63,062 bases of DNA from contig DAIDJF010000028.1 of the NCBI GenBank assembly GCA_027451525.1, positions 1 to 63,062 of the forward strand, given 5' to 3'. Origin of the DNA: Ktedonobacterales bacterium (lineage in GTDB: Bacteria > Chloroflexota > Ktedonobacteria > Ktedonobacterales > Ktedonobacteraceae). Made by a program: the position numbers and the translations under genes. Positions 47,839 to 56,183 of this stretch are shown here, piece after piece (positions within the stretch are counted from its first letter, which is position 1; each line of letters starts with the position of its first letter). Under the pieces are notes generated by a model that saw only the letters and a program-made list of their open reading frames with translations, was not told where the DNA came from and did not search any database.

Positions 47839-48888
47839 TTAAGCCATCACATTGGTGTCGTTGTAGATCCGCCATGTCTGCCAGGCGTAATCATCCGCCG
47901 CTGGGACATACGAACGCAGCAGTATGCCAGTTCCTTCAATGCGATATCTCCCCAGGTCTGCTGGTAATACCATCGTTTGCCCACGTGTAAGCTGAACCTG
48001 TTCACTGAGTTGAGGTCCATAAGACAGCGTGATCTCGGCTCCAAGCGAGGAGAGGATCACGCAACTCACATCGGTATGTGCTGTAAGCACACAATTTTCT
48101 GGGAGGTACTGTTCACAGGTCACAAAATATTGGCAGGCTACCAGGCAGCGTTCCTCATAACCTGTGCGATTGGGAAGTGTGACCGGTGTGACCTTCACCG
48201 CTGGCGATGGAGTGTAGTGTGAGACCGCGAGCGATTGCTCAATATGGAGTTCACGTGGTTTCCCATTGCTGGAAATACGCCCATAGTCATACATGCGATA
48301 GGTAATATCGGAATATTCTTGCAGTTCATAGAGTAGCACACCTTTGCCAATGGCATGGACGGTGCCAGCTGGGACAAAAATGACATCGCCAGCGTGAACC
48401 TCTTCTTCATGCAGGAGCGTGTCAAGTGTGGTGCCATGAATAGCCTGAGCAACCTCTGCCCGTGATGTGTTATGTTTGAAGCCGTGGACAATGGTCGCCC
48501 CTGGTTCAGCCGCTAAAATATACCAAAATTCGGTTTTACCGAGTTTACCATGCTCATGTTGTGCCGCGTAAACATCATTGGGGTGGACCTGCACCGAAAG
48601 TTGAGCATTTGCGTCAATAAATTTTGCTAATAGAGGAAAACGTTGCCCAAAGATCGCGGTCGCTTGCGTCCCTAGAAACCGCTCGCCGAGCCGTAAGACA
48701 AGCGTGCCGAGCGTCTCGCCCGCGTAAGGGCCATTTTGTATAATGGTACTTATTTCAGTTTCCCATGCTTCACCAATTGTCGTTGCCTGCGCTGGAAGTC
48801 GTTTCCAGCCGTCGCGTTCTAAACGCCGTCCCCCCCAAATAGTTTCATGAAGAGATGCATCTAATACAATAGGATAAATGTGTATCAC
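47839..48888 (-). CDS. manA: Mannose-6-phosphate isomerase, class I
   Basis: Zinc enzyme interconverting mannose-6-phosphate and fructose-6-phosphate, feeding GDP-mannose and sugar metabolism. The 349-residue cupin protein has the zinc ligands visible as QVHPND (Gln, His), the Glu in GKTEFWYIL, and the His in VPAGTVHAIGKG. The arrangement is of the short, Bacillus-like class. It lies 65 bp downstream of the thioredoxin-like gene on the same strand. Confidence 0.95.
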   Translation of the reverse strand: MIHIYPIVLDASLHETIWGGRRLERDGWKRLPAQATTIGEAWETEISTIIQNGPYAGETLGTLVLRLGERFLGTQATAIFGQRFPLLAKFIDANAQLSVQVHPNDVYAAQHEHGKLGKTEFWYILAAEPGATIVHGFKHNTSRAEVAQAIHGTTLDTLLHEEEVHAGDVIFVPAGTVHAIGKGVLLYELQEYSDITYRMYDYGRISSNGKPRELHIEQSLAVSHYTPSPAVKVTPVTLPNRTGYEERCLVACQYFVTCEQYLPENCVLTAHTDVSCVILSSLGAEITLSYGPQLSEQVQLTRGQTMVLPADLGRYRIEGTGILLRSYVPAADDYAWQTWRIYNDTNVMA

Positions 48889-48953
48889 GAAAGCTCCTTA
48901 CAAAGTAGAATAAAAGTCTGCAAACGGGCCAGTGAACTGACCCGTTTGCAAGT

Positions 48954-49289
48954 TTATTGCGCAAGGAGTGCGCCTTCGATCTGGCGACGCAGCCTATCGC
49001 GCATCACAACACCTTTAATACGATAAAGTTCTTGTCCGCTTTTAAAGAAAATGAGTGTGGGAACGCCATCAATGTTCCACCGTTGGACCAGATCTGGTTC
49101 CGTTTCCACATTAATTTTCGCGAATGCCACGCGGTCCTGGTATTCCTTGCTAATTGCGACAAATTCTGGCTCCTGTATCTGGCAAATAGTGCTTTTTTCC
49201 GCTGAAAAATTTGCAATGACCATCAGGGGTGCGGTCAGCACGTAGGCGTCGAAATCTGCCGTAGTTACATCTGTATAAGTCTCTGCCAT
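48954..49289 (-). CDS. Thioredoxin-fold protein lacking the CxxC motif
   Basis: A 111-residue thioredoxin-like protein from the preferred start at 49289 (GAGG upstream). The fold is clear: beta-alpha-beta start, cis-Pro in GVPTLIFF, and the C-terminal helix. At the active site WCxxC is replaced by KSTIC (residues 32-36), so the first cysteine is a serine and only C36 remains. It therefore cannot form the usual internal disulfide. It may be a monothiol enzyme or a chaperone-like protein. The upstream frame extends to 49307. Confidence 0.88.
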   Translation of the reverse strand: MAETYTDVTTADFDAYVLTAPLMVIANFSAEKSTICQIQEPEFVAISKEYQDRVAFAKINVETEPDLVQRWNIDGVPTLIFFKSGQELYRIKGVVMRDRLRRQIEGALLAQ

Positions 49290-49408
49290 GTCGTCCTCGT
49301 CAATCACTAAAGAATAATCTTGTTATTTTTCCACGGTACCACTCATGCAAACATGATGTCAAGCAAAACAATCTCTACAGTAACGGGATAGAAAAGACGA
49401 CACTATGT

Positions 49409-51115
49409 TTAGGAGAAGAGTGCCTCTGCATCTTCAATGATGTAGCGATAGCCCTGTTCCGTCAAGAAAAGTTGGCGATTCGCCGAGAATTCCTGATCGC
49501 AAGTATCGCGTGTCACAATAGAGTAGAAGTAAGCTGGGCCACCGTCGCGTTTGGGACGTAAGATACGCCCAAGTCGTTGCGCCTCCTCTTGACGAGAGCC
49601 AAATGTACCAGAGACCTGAATCGCGACATTCGCGTCTGGCAAGTCAATGGCGAAATTTGCCACTTTGCTGACAACGAGCCGTTTTAGCTCGCCACGTCGA
49701 AATTGTTCGTACAGCTTCGAGCGTTGCACATTCGATGTCCGCCCGGTGAGCAGAGGTGCTTGCAGTTCCTCCGATAATGCTTTGAGTTGATCGATATATT
49801 GCCCGATGATGAGCACCTGATCATCCTGGTGCCGCTCGGCAATGTGGCGTGTGATGTGCATCTTCGCTGGCGTTTCAGCCGCAATGCGATATTTTTCGCG
49901 TGTTTCGGCGGTCGCATAGTTAAGCTGCTCATCCTCGCTCAAACTGACACGAATTTCATGGCACTCAGCGGTAGCAATCCAACCTTGCCGCTCTAGTTCG
50001 CGCCAGGGAACGTCATATTTCTTGGGACCGATCAGGCTGAATACGTCGGCCTCGCGTCCATCTTCTCGCACAAGTGTAGCCGTGAGGCCCAGACGCCGTC
50101 GTGCCTGAATCTCAGCAGTGATGCGGAATACTGGCGCCGGTAAGAGATGGACCTCATCATAGATAATCAATCCCCAGTCATAGCTGCCAAAGAGCGAGAA
50201 ATGTGGGTAAAACTCTTCGGCATTTTGCTGCTCGTTGCCAATCGGGCGACGATAGGTCAAAATCTGGTAGGTGCTCACTGTGATGGGGGCAATATCTTTA
50301 CGATCACCCGTGTATTCAGCGATCATGCCCGGTTCGATGTCGGTTTTATCGAGTATCTCCTGGATCCATTGGCGCACAGCGATGGTGTTAGGTGTTAAGA
50401 TCAACGTGGCGCGTTGAATATCGGCCATGGCTGCTAAGCCAACAATCGTTTTTCCGGCTCCGCACGGTAAGACAATCGTGCCACTACCACCGCTGGGTGC
50501 TCCACCTGCATAAAATGCCGCAGCCGCAGCTTCCTGATACTTACGCGGGTTAAATGGTTGCCCCTGGCGTGTTTCTTGCAACAGTTTGAGTGGAAGAGGG
50601 GAGCCATCCGTATAGCCTGCGAGATCTTCCGCCGGAAAGCCAATATGAATAAGTGCTTGTTTGACGTGTCCGCGTCTGGATGCATCGACCTGAATCGTAT
50701 ATTTATCAATCTGGCGTAGCAGATACGGTTGGATGCGTTTGTGATGCAGCACCTCTAGAATAAGGGCCGCGTCATCGGAGACAAGCAATAACCCTTCGTT
50801 GTTTTCACCGCCACGAATGAGCTTGAGACGACCATAGCGGCTGATATATTCGCGAATCTCGGTAACGATATTGCCGGGAATGGCATATTTGCTGTAGTGC
50901 TCAAGCATTTCTAAAATGGCTGTTGCTGTCATGCCGCCAGCGGCAGCATTCCAAAGGGAGAGAGGCGATAGGCGATAGGTATGGATATGTTCTGGCGATT
51001 TCTCTAGTTCAGCAAATTGAGCAAGCGCGTCTCTGGCTTCAGTATGGAGTGGATGATCGACCTCTAATAGGATGGTACGGTCACTTTGGACGATCAGTGG
51101 GTTGCTAAGATTCAT
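49409..51115 (-). CDS. XPB/Rad25-type superfamily II DNA helicase
   Basis: A 568-residue helicase related to eukaryotic XPB and bacterial (mycobacterial) XPB. An N-terminal XPB-like domain precedes the helicase core. Walker A is GAGKT (219-223), motif II DEVH (320-323), motif III GLTATL (343-348), and the C-terminal core contains ATP-binding motif VI-like QEEAQRLGRILRP. The role is presumably in DNA repair or transcription-coupled processes. It is three bases downstream of the alpha/beta protein gene on the same strand. Confidence 0.92.
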   Translation of the reverse strand: MNLSNPLIVQSDRTILLEVDHPLHTEARDALAQFAELEKSPEHIHTYRLSPLSLWNAAAGGMTATAILEMLEHYSKYAIPGNIVTEIREYISRYGRLKLIRGGENNEGLLLVSDDAALILEVLHHKRIQPYLLRQIDKYTIQVDASRRGHVKQALIHIGFPAEDLAGYTDGSPLPLKLLQETRQGQPFNPRKYQEAAAAAFYAGGAPSGGSGTIVLPCGAGKTIVGLAAMADIQRATLILTPNTIAVRQWIQEILDKTDIEPGMIAEYTGDRKDIAPITVSTYQILTYRRPIGNEQQNAEEFYPHFSLFGSYDWGLIIYDEVHLLPAPVFRITAEIQARRRLGLTATLVREDGREADVFSLIGPKKYDVPWRELERQGWIATAECHEIRVSLSEDEQLNYATAETREKYRIAAETPAKMHITRHIAERHQDDQVLIIGQYIDQLKALSEELQAPLLTGRTSNVQRSKLYEQFRRGELKRLVVSKVANFAIDLPDANVAIQVSGTFGSRQEEAQRLGRILRPKRDGGPAYFYSIVTRDTCDQEFSANRQLFLTEQGYRYIIEDAEALFS

Positions 51116-51118
51116 AAG

Positions 51119-51790
51119 TTATACTCCGGGCATCTCGGCCCAAGCTTTGACATACTTGAGAATGGCTGTAACGGTTGCTTCTTCATAGCCGCGCATGAGA
51201 TGGCGTGCTCCCGTTACGACTTTAATTCCTTTAGGGCCGTCCTGCTGTTCAACGAATGGTTCAAGCTTAAAACGTGGGCAGATTTCATCAAACTCACCAG
51301 TAACAAAGAGCTTAGGCCGCTCAAAAGCTCTGGGAAACCCACTAACTGCGCGGAAGAGTGGAAGACTTATCGCGACAATCGTGCGAATGCGTGGGTCAAA
51401 GGGTGCATAGAGAAGGGTAATATATGCACCAAAAGCGTGACCAATGACGCATACCTTGGCCGGATTCGCACCGGGGATAGCTAATGCAGCATCAACTGCG
51501 CCCGCGAGATCAAGTGGCTCCAGACGCCCATCACTCTGCTGCCCCTGACTCTTGCCGACACCACGGAAATTGAAGCGCAGTGCAATCATATTGGCCTCTG
51601 CAAGGCGTTGAGCAAGTAGATGCGTAAGTGGATCTTGCATGGTACTACTTGCAGGCTGGGGATGGCAAAGAATAATCACGGGTGCCATCTCAGCACGTTC
51701 GGGGGTATGTACTATCCCCTCAAGAAGAAATGCGGGTTGTCCTTTACTTGGAAACGTTATAGACTGCTCCGCCGTTACTGGTGAAGTCAT
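51119..51790 (-). CDS. Alpha/beta-hydrolase-fold protein with nucleophile Ser replaced by Ala
   Basis: A 223-residue protein of the dienelactone-hydrolase-like COG2945 type, with FNFRGVGKSQG, and later a possible catalytic Asp (TGEFDEICP) and His (GARHLMRGYE). The nucleophile elbow expected as GxSxG reads GHAFG (117-121), with Ala at the serine position (codon GCT, one base from TCT). Unless sequencing error intervenes, hydrolase activity by the usual mechanism is lost. The start at 51790 is preceded by GGAAGGG; an upstream extension to 51835 is less likely. It is in an operon with the XPB helicase. Confidence 0.85.
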   Translation of the reverse strand: MTSPVTAEQSITFPSKGQPAFLLEGIVHTPERAEMAPVIILCHPQPASSTMQDPLTHLLAQRLAEANMIALRFNFRGVGKSQGQQSDGRLEPLDLAGAVDAALAIPGANPAKVCVIGHAFGAYITLLYAPFDPRIRTIVAISLPLFRAVSGFPRAFERPKLFVTGEFDEICPRFKLEPFVEQQDGPKGIKVVTGARHLMRGYEEATVTAILKYVKAWAEMPGV

Positions 51791-51945
51791 TGCATGCCCT
51801 TCCGCTACCCTAAAAACTGTCTGATACGCTTTCATATTATCTCAGGATAGGCATTGCGTCAACTCCTATGAGACAATAATCTAACAAAATAATCTCATCT
51901 ACTGAACATTTTACGAAATCTGTCTAAATTGTGGGGGCAAAGTCT

Positions 51946-51973
51946 TTGCATAAGCGCAGAAGGATGTTATACT
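51946..51973 (+). promoter_or_regulatory. Candidate promoter for the structured leader upstream of the GGDEF gene
   Basis: TTGCAT (51946-51951) and TATACT (51968-51973), 16 bases apart, on the plus strand. No gene follows for 630 bp, so it would generate a long untranslated leader or a free RNA. Confidence 0.55.
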
Positions 51974-51979
51974 GGGTAT

Positions 51980-52227
51980 GACATATATGTGTTTATTTTT
52001 TGGATAGCTCTGTCGCCATATATGTCAAATAGGCTTACAGTGTTGTATTTCAGCATGGCGTGTTGCAGGGCAAACGTTTGCTAACCTTATCCAGCCAGCG
52101 ACGGTAACGGCAGTGTTATTTGGGAGGGTGGTGGCGATGTGTGGCGAGATGTAAGCCATTTTGCACGAAGGATCATACGAGAAAAGGAAACCCCCACAGA
52201 TAGACGACGGCTCGTTTTCCTTTTTTC
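51980..52227 (+). ncRNA. Possible structured non-coding RNA, unidentified
   Basis: This stretch lies after the promoter candidate and has no convincing ORF. It shows the 10-base repeat GACATATATG (51980-51989) / CATATATGTC (52017-52026), the palindrome GCAAACGTTTGC (52070s), and AAAAGGAAA (52182-52190) / TTTCCTTTT (52216-52224), ending in T-rich sequence like a terminator. I could not match it to a named riboswitch, 6S, tmRNA or RNase P. It may be a free small RNA or leader. Confidence 0.3.
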
Positions 52228-52240
52228 TACGTATCCTCTT

Positions 52241-52547
52241 CCTGCCATAAAATCCCCTGGGGAGTGGAGATTGGCAGGCTCTTGCTCGTGATGTAAGTGG
52301 AGTTGAAAATATCCTATTACCTGTATGGGACTCTTGCGAGTTACCCTGGGCGTGAATAGCGTATCTGCTTATCCGCTACGAGACATTTTACGTAGTACGT
52401 AGGTAGCATAATGAGCATGTTGTCTTTGTTGGGAGAGGAAGAGAGGATATGGGTGAGAGGCAATATAGTTCAGCTATAGAAAATAAACCTATTCCTGCCC
52501 GCAGGGAAAGAGCGGAGAGATATATGCCCGCCAGGCATTGGTTCTCC
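52241..52547 (+). other. Hairpins in the untranslated leader of the RR-GGDEF gene
   Basis: CCTGCCA (52241-52247) / TGGCAGG (52272-52278) encloses a CCCCTGGGG palindrome. Near the gene, GGAGA (52514-52518) / TCTCC (52543-52547) encloses ATGCC/GGCAT (52524-52538). With the upstream element these make 51791-52602 a gene-free, hairpin-rich region of about 810 bp. Confidence 0.45.
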
Positions 52548-52602
52548 CGGTTTCGTTAAACATACTCAGTGTAGCATAGTGAACGTAGAGGCAGGAAGAC
52601 TC

Positions 52603-53661
52603 ATGGTCAACATTTTAGTTGTCGAGGATGAACGAGTGATCGCTGGATTGCTTGTAGAAGTCTTAGAGATTGAAGGATACCAAACTATTTCAGTCTCCAA
52701 CGGCGAAGATGCTGTCAAACATGCACTTAGAACAGTGCCTCATCTGATCATTCTTGATATTATGCTGCCTGGAATAGATGGGTATGAAGTGATCCGACGG
52801 TTACGTATGCATCCAAAGAGTATGCATATTCCTATTGTTATCCTCAGTGCGTGCTGTTCTCCCTCGGCCAGGGCACACGCATATGAAGTTGGAGTCGATG
52901 GTTTTATTACAAAGCCGTTTAATACTGAAGAACTCCTGGCTTGTATCGGAAGACAGCTCTCACGCGCACAACAAAATTATCTTTCGCCGCTCACGCGCCT
53001 GCCAGGGGGAGTACAGGTTGAGCGTGCCATTGACTACAAATTAAATGGTATGGAACCTTGGAGTATTCTCTATTTGGACCTGGATAATTTTAAGTCCTTT
53101 AATGATGTTTATGGTTTTCTTGCCGGTAACAACATGATTACGCTCGTGGGGCATATCTGCCAGCGTGTTGTGCAGGAGCATGGGAATGCCGATGACTTCG
53201 TGGGCCATATTGGCGGCGACGATTTTGTCGTGATCACCACCCCTGATCGTGCGCGCGTGCTGTGCCGCCATATCTTAGTGCAGTACAAAGAAGAGAGTAG
53301 CAGGCTCTATCGCGCTGAAGACCGTGAACGTGGCACGATTAGTGGATTAGACCGGAAAGGGCGTGCCTTCCAATTTCCGCTGGTGTCGCTCTCCGTCGGT
53401 ATTGTAAGCAGTCATTTTCATTATCCTCAAAGCGTGGAAGAGGTTGGCTCGCTGGCGGCAGAAGCTAAACGACGCGCAAAGCAATCTGCTGACAATGTTT
53501 GCTATCTCGCCTCCTCGCAGCGTAACCCTTTTCAAGATTATTCCCATGCATTCCCTCCAATGAAAACGCTTTCCGGTGCGCAAGCGCATTTAGCCCAGGC
53601 CGATTATCCCTATCGTGAGAGACCCCTTTTGAGGCAAGACGTTGTCGCCGAGTTCAAATAA
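52603..53661 (+). CDS. Response regulator with degenerate GGDEF domain
   Basis: A 352-residue regulator. The receiver has acidic E8/D9, phospho-acceptor D52, S82 and K104. The GGDEF-like domain begins near residue 125 with LTRLPGG and keeps YLDLDNFKSFND, but the signature reads GGDDF (204-208) instead of GG(D/E)EF and no upstream RxxD inhibitory site is visible. Diguanylate cyclase activity is therefore doubtful; a GTP-binding effector role is possible. ATG 52603 has AGGAAG nearby; an upstream GTG (52579) extends it by eight residues. A long structured leader precedes it. Confidence 0.9.
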   Translation: MVNILVVEDERVIAGLLVEVLEIEGYQTISVSNGEDAVKHALRTVPHLIILDIMLPGIDGYEVIRRLRMHPKSMHIPIVILSACCSPSARAHAYEVGVDGFITKPFNTEELLACIGRQLSRAQQNYLSPLTRLPGGVQVERAIDYKLNGMEPWSILYLDLDNFKSFNDVYGFLAGNNMITLVGHICQRVVQEHGNADDFVGHIGGDDFVVITTPDRARVLCRHILVQYKEESSRLYRAEDRERGTISGLDRKGRAFQFPLVSLSVGIVSSHFHYPQSVEEVGSLAAEAKRRAKQSADNVCYLASSQRNPFQDYSHAFPPMKTLSGAQAHLAQADYPYRERPLLRQDVVAEFK

Positions 53662-53786
53662 TGCCCTCTGGCTGTGCGCTCTGGCACGCTATGGGGCGAA
53701 TATGTTATGCTTTGACGAGAGCGAAAAGGCAGTTGGAGAAGGTATACACTCCGCATAGGAGCTAAAAATAGCCAGGAATTGAAAAG

Positions 53787-54200
53787 ATGCACTATCAGGA
53801 TGAAAGTAATATTGAGCGGCTTAGTGTGCAGGAGGGAGAGGTGCAACGGCAAGCAATCCGTGAAAATGCCAAACGCGTGTTACGCGAGAGTGGGCTGGCA
53901 GAGATGTTGCAGAGTATCAACAAAAACCTGCTTAAGGGCCGAGGCCATTTTGAAGAGTATGACTCGATGGTTCTGTTCAAATGGGGAACTGGTTACACGC
54001 GCCGCCATATTTGGGTAGAAGTGCGCGGAAATACATTGCGCTTCCGGTTAATGCCGCATAGAAAATGTTTGCACGATGCTCCACAATGCGATGGTGAGTA
54101 TCATACCTTCACGGCTCCCATGTGGGCCAATCACCTGTTCTTGCAGGCGGAGCTGAAAAAATATTACGATAGACCTGTGGCCGAAACTTCGTCTGATTGA
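53787..54200 (+). CDS. Hypothetical protein
   Basis: A 137-residue protein with a charged N-terminal helical part and a mixed C-terminus containing HDAPQCDGEYHTF, which looks like a possible metal-binding patch, and many His/Tyr residues. AGGA lies nine bases before the ATG. It lies 125 bp after the GGDEF gene. I recognise no family. Confidence 0.55.
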   Translation: MHYQDESNIERLSVQEGEVQRQAIRENAKRVLRESGLAEMLQSINKNLLKGRGHFEEYDSMVLFKWGTGYTRRHIWVEVRGNTLRFRLMPHRKCLHDAPQCDGEYHTFTAPMWANHLFLQAELKKYYDRPVAETSSD

Positions 54201-54248
54201 CTCTCTGGCTTATATGATACTGACACAAGTCATGCTCTCTCATGCCTG

Positions 54249-54926
54249 CTAAAAAGGTTCGAGCGTGAACGTTTGTATCGAGCCTGCTGTCCGAATAAAG
54301 CGCAGAATGGCCTGATATGTGGTGTCTTCCAAAAAGTCCTCTCGATCCATATCGTTGGCCCATGTGAGGAGATTGAGAAAAACAGGTCCTTGCAGATAGT
54401 CCGGTGCCACGGGTTCTGCATGTGCTGTCAGAGAAGCCTGCTGGGCAAGCATACTATGTTCATGGATGCCACGCGCAAGTATCGAGAACGCGAGTAGAGG
54501 GTATGCAGTCAGGCGGCGCATACCTTCGAGCCAACCTTTCTGAACACGTTCAAACTGATCTGGACGAATATATGCCAGGTGAATCATTGCCTGCGTGGCT
54601 GTCGATGCTGGTCTGCTATAACCCCAAAGATAGCTCATCAACCATTGCTCTGGTGAAGCGGTAAGGAGTTGTGTTGCTGAGCTGAGTAAGAGATTCTTTG
54701 GACTATAGCGTTCCTGCGCGAGTTGCCAGCTTTCTTCACTATCCCAGGTGGTGAGAATGACAAAATTCGCGTTGCCTCCACGCCCTCGATAAAAATTCGC
54801 GGTCAGAAGACCCTGCGCGTTCCGTATGGTGTCTGCAATCAGGCGCAGGCGGGCAACGACATCAATCTCACGTTGTGGATTCGTTTGCACCAGTGTAACA
54901 ATCAGCAAATCCATAATGTTATCCAT
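54249..54926 (-). CDS. Dimeric alpha+beta barrel-like protein (ABM-like), function uncertain
   Basis: A 225-residue protein whose N-terminal half, TLVQTNPQREIDVVARLRLIADTIRNAQG, then FVILTTWDSEESWQLAQ, resembles antibiotic-biosynthesis-monooxygenase/heme-degrading dimeric barrels. A second copy of the fold may occupy the C-terminal half. The start at 54926 has AGGA upstream. It is convergent with the hypothetical gene at 53787-54200 and divergent from thiL. Confidence 0.55.
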   Translation of the reverse strand: MDNIMDLLIVTLVQTNPQREIDVVARLRLIADTIRNAQGLLTANFYRGRGGNANFVILTTWDSEESWQLAQERYSPKNLLLSSATQLLTASPEQWLMSYLWGYSRPASTATQAMIHLAYIRPDQFERVQKGWLEGMRRLTAYPLLAFSILARGIHEHSMLAQQASLTAHAEPVAPDYLQGPVFLNLLTWANDMDREDFLEDTTYQAILRFIRTAGSIQTFTLEPF

Positions 54927-55073
54927 TTACAATCCTATATTTTTTCTTCTCCATTGTCTTTCACGTGCCAGTTGCGTGTCAATAGTTTCCGCTCTCTTGC
55001 ACGATTGTGGTGATATCATGAGGATAGTTTTGTTTGCAGCAGATGATGTTTGTTTTGCGAGGATGTTGCGTGT

Positions 55074-56102
55074 ATGACTAGTCCTAAATCTGGCGAATTT
55101 GAATTGATCGCGAACTTGACGCGCGGCTTGGCTCAAGGGGCAGGAATTGTTAAAGGCGTGGGCGATGATTGCGCGGTGCTCGACCTGCAAGGCGACCAGT
55201 TATTACTGGCAACGTGTGATAGTCAGGTAGAAGGGGTGCATTTCCTGCTTCACGCTGCCCAGCCGTTCCAAATTGGACAGAAGGCTCTTGCGGTCAACTT
55301 GAGTGATATTGCCGCGATGGGCGGCGAGCCACGTTTTGCCCTGATTTCACTGATTCTCCCACCTGGCCTTGCGATGGCATGTATTGAGCAGATGTACGAA
55401 GGCATTCGGCAGGAGGCTGAGCGTTATGGCACAAGTATTATTGGTGGTAATATCGCGGGCAGTGGTACAGGTCAGCAACTGATCATAGATATTACCCTGC
55501 TAGGGATGGTGGAGCGAGAACACGTGATTACGCGCTCCGGTGCAAATGTGGGCGACATTGTATGCGTAACTGGCACCCTGGGTGATGCTGCCGCTGGTTT
55601 GCATACATTGCTCTTTCCGCAAGAAAGGTATCCAAAAGATGCGTGTGAAGCCGTACGTATGCGCTGTGTAACTCCACGTGCTCGCGTTTCGGAGGGCCGT
55701 TTGCTTGGAGCGTATGGACCACAGATTGTAACGGCGATGCTTGATCTGAGCGATGGTTTGAGCGGAGATATCCAACATCTCTGTGACCAGAGTGATGTGG
55801 GGGTGACGCTTGCGCTCACACAATTGCCTATATCGTCTGCAACACGCTCAATTGCGCAGTGGGTCACGCGCAACCCGTTAGATTGGGCATTGCATGGTGG
55901 TGAAGACTATGAACTCCTCTTTACCGTAGCTCCTGAACATGCCGCTAGCGTGCTTGAGAAGCTCCAGGAGCAGACGGGGACACGGGCCACAAGTATTGGG
56001 ATAGTGTGTCCTGCGGAAGAGGGACGCAGTGTAATTGCTCTAGACGGCCAAAAACAACCACTTGTCGTCCAGAGTTGGGACCATCTCAGCTCCGGTGCGT
56101 GA
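55074..56102 (+). CDS. thiL: Thiamine-monophosphate kinase
   Basis: Phosphorylates thiamine monophosphate to the active pyrophosphate. The 342 residues contain GVGDDCAVL near the N-terminus, AVNLSDIAAMGGEP, the metal and phosphate motifs DLSDGLSGD, and the C-terminal HGGEDYELLFTV, all typical of ThiL. The start at 55074 has GAGG upstream; the frame is open from 55050. No other thiamine genes are nearby, as often for thiL. Confidence 0.95.
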   Translation: MTSPKSGEFELIANLTRGLAQGAGIVKGVGDDCAVLDLQGDQLLLATCDSQVEGVHFLLHAAQPFQIGQKALAVNLSDIAAMGGEPRFALISLILPPGLAMACIEQMYEGIRQEAERYGTSIIGGNIAGSGTGQQLIIDITLLGMVEREHVITRSGANVGDIVCVTGTLGDAAAGLHTLLFPQERYPKDACEAVRMRCVTPRARVSEGRLLGAYGPQIVTAMLDLSDGLSGDIQHLCDQSDVGVTLALTQLPISSATRSIAQWVTRNPLDWALHGGEDYELLFTVAPEHAASVLEKLQEQTGTRATSIGIVCPAEEGRSVIALDGQKQPLVVQSWDHLSSGA

Positions 56103-56183
56103 CCTGCTACGCCCGAAATGATCTGCATGCGCTTGTACAGGGAAAACCATACAAGCGCATCGTCTATGGAATATTGTAGTGCA

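Noticed and set aside
52060..52140. c-di-GMP-I (GEMM) riboswitch suggested by GGGCAAACG before a GGDEF gene
   Set aside because: Only this short match is present; the GNRA-type loop, the GACGCAAAGCC core and the second receptor segment are missing.
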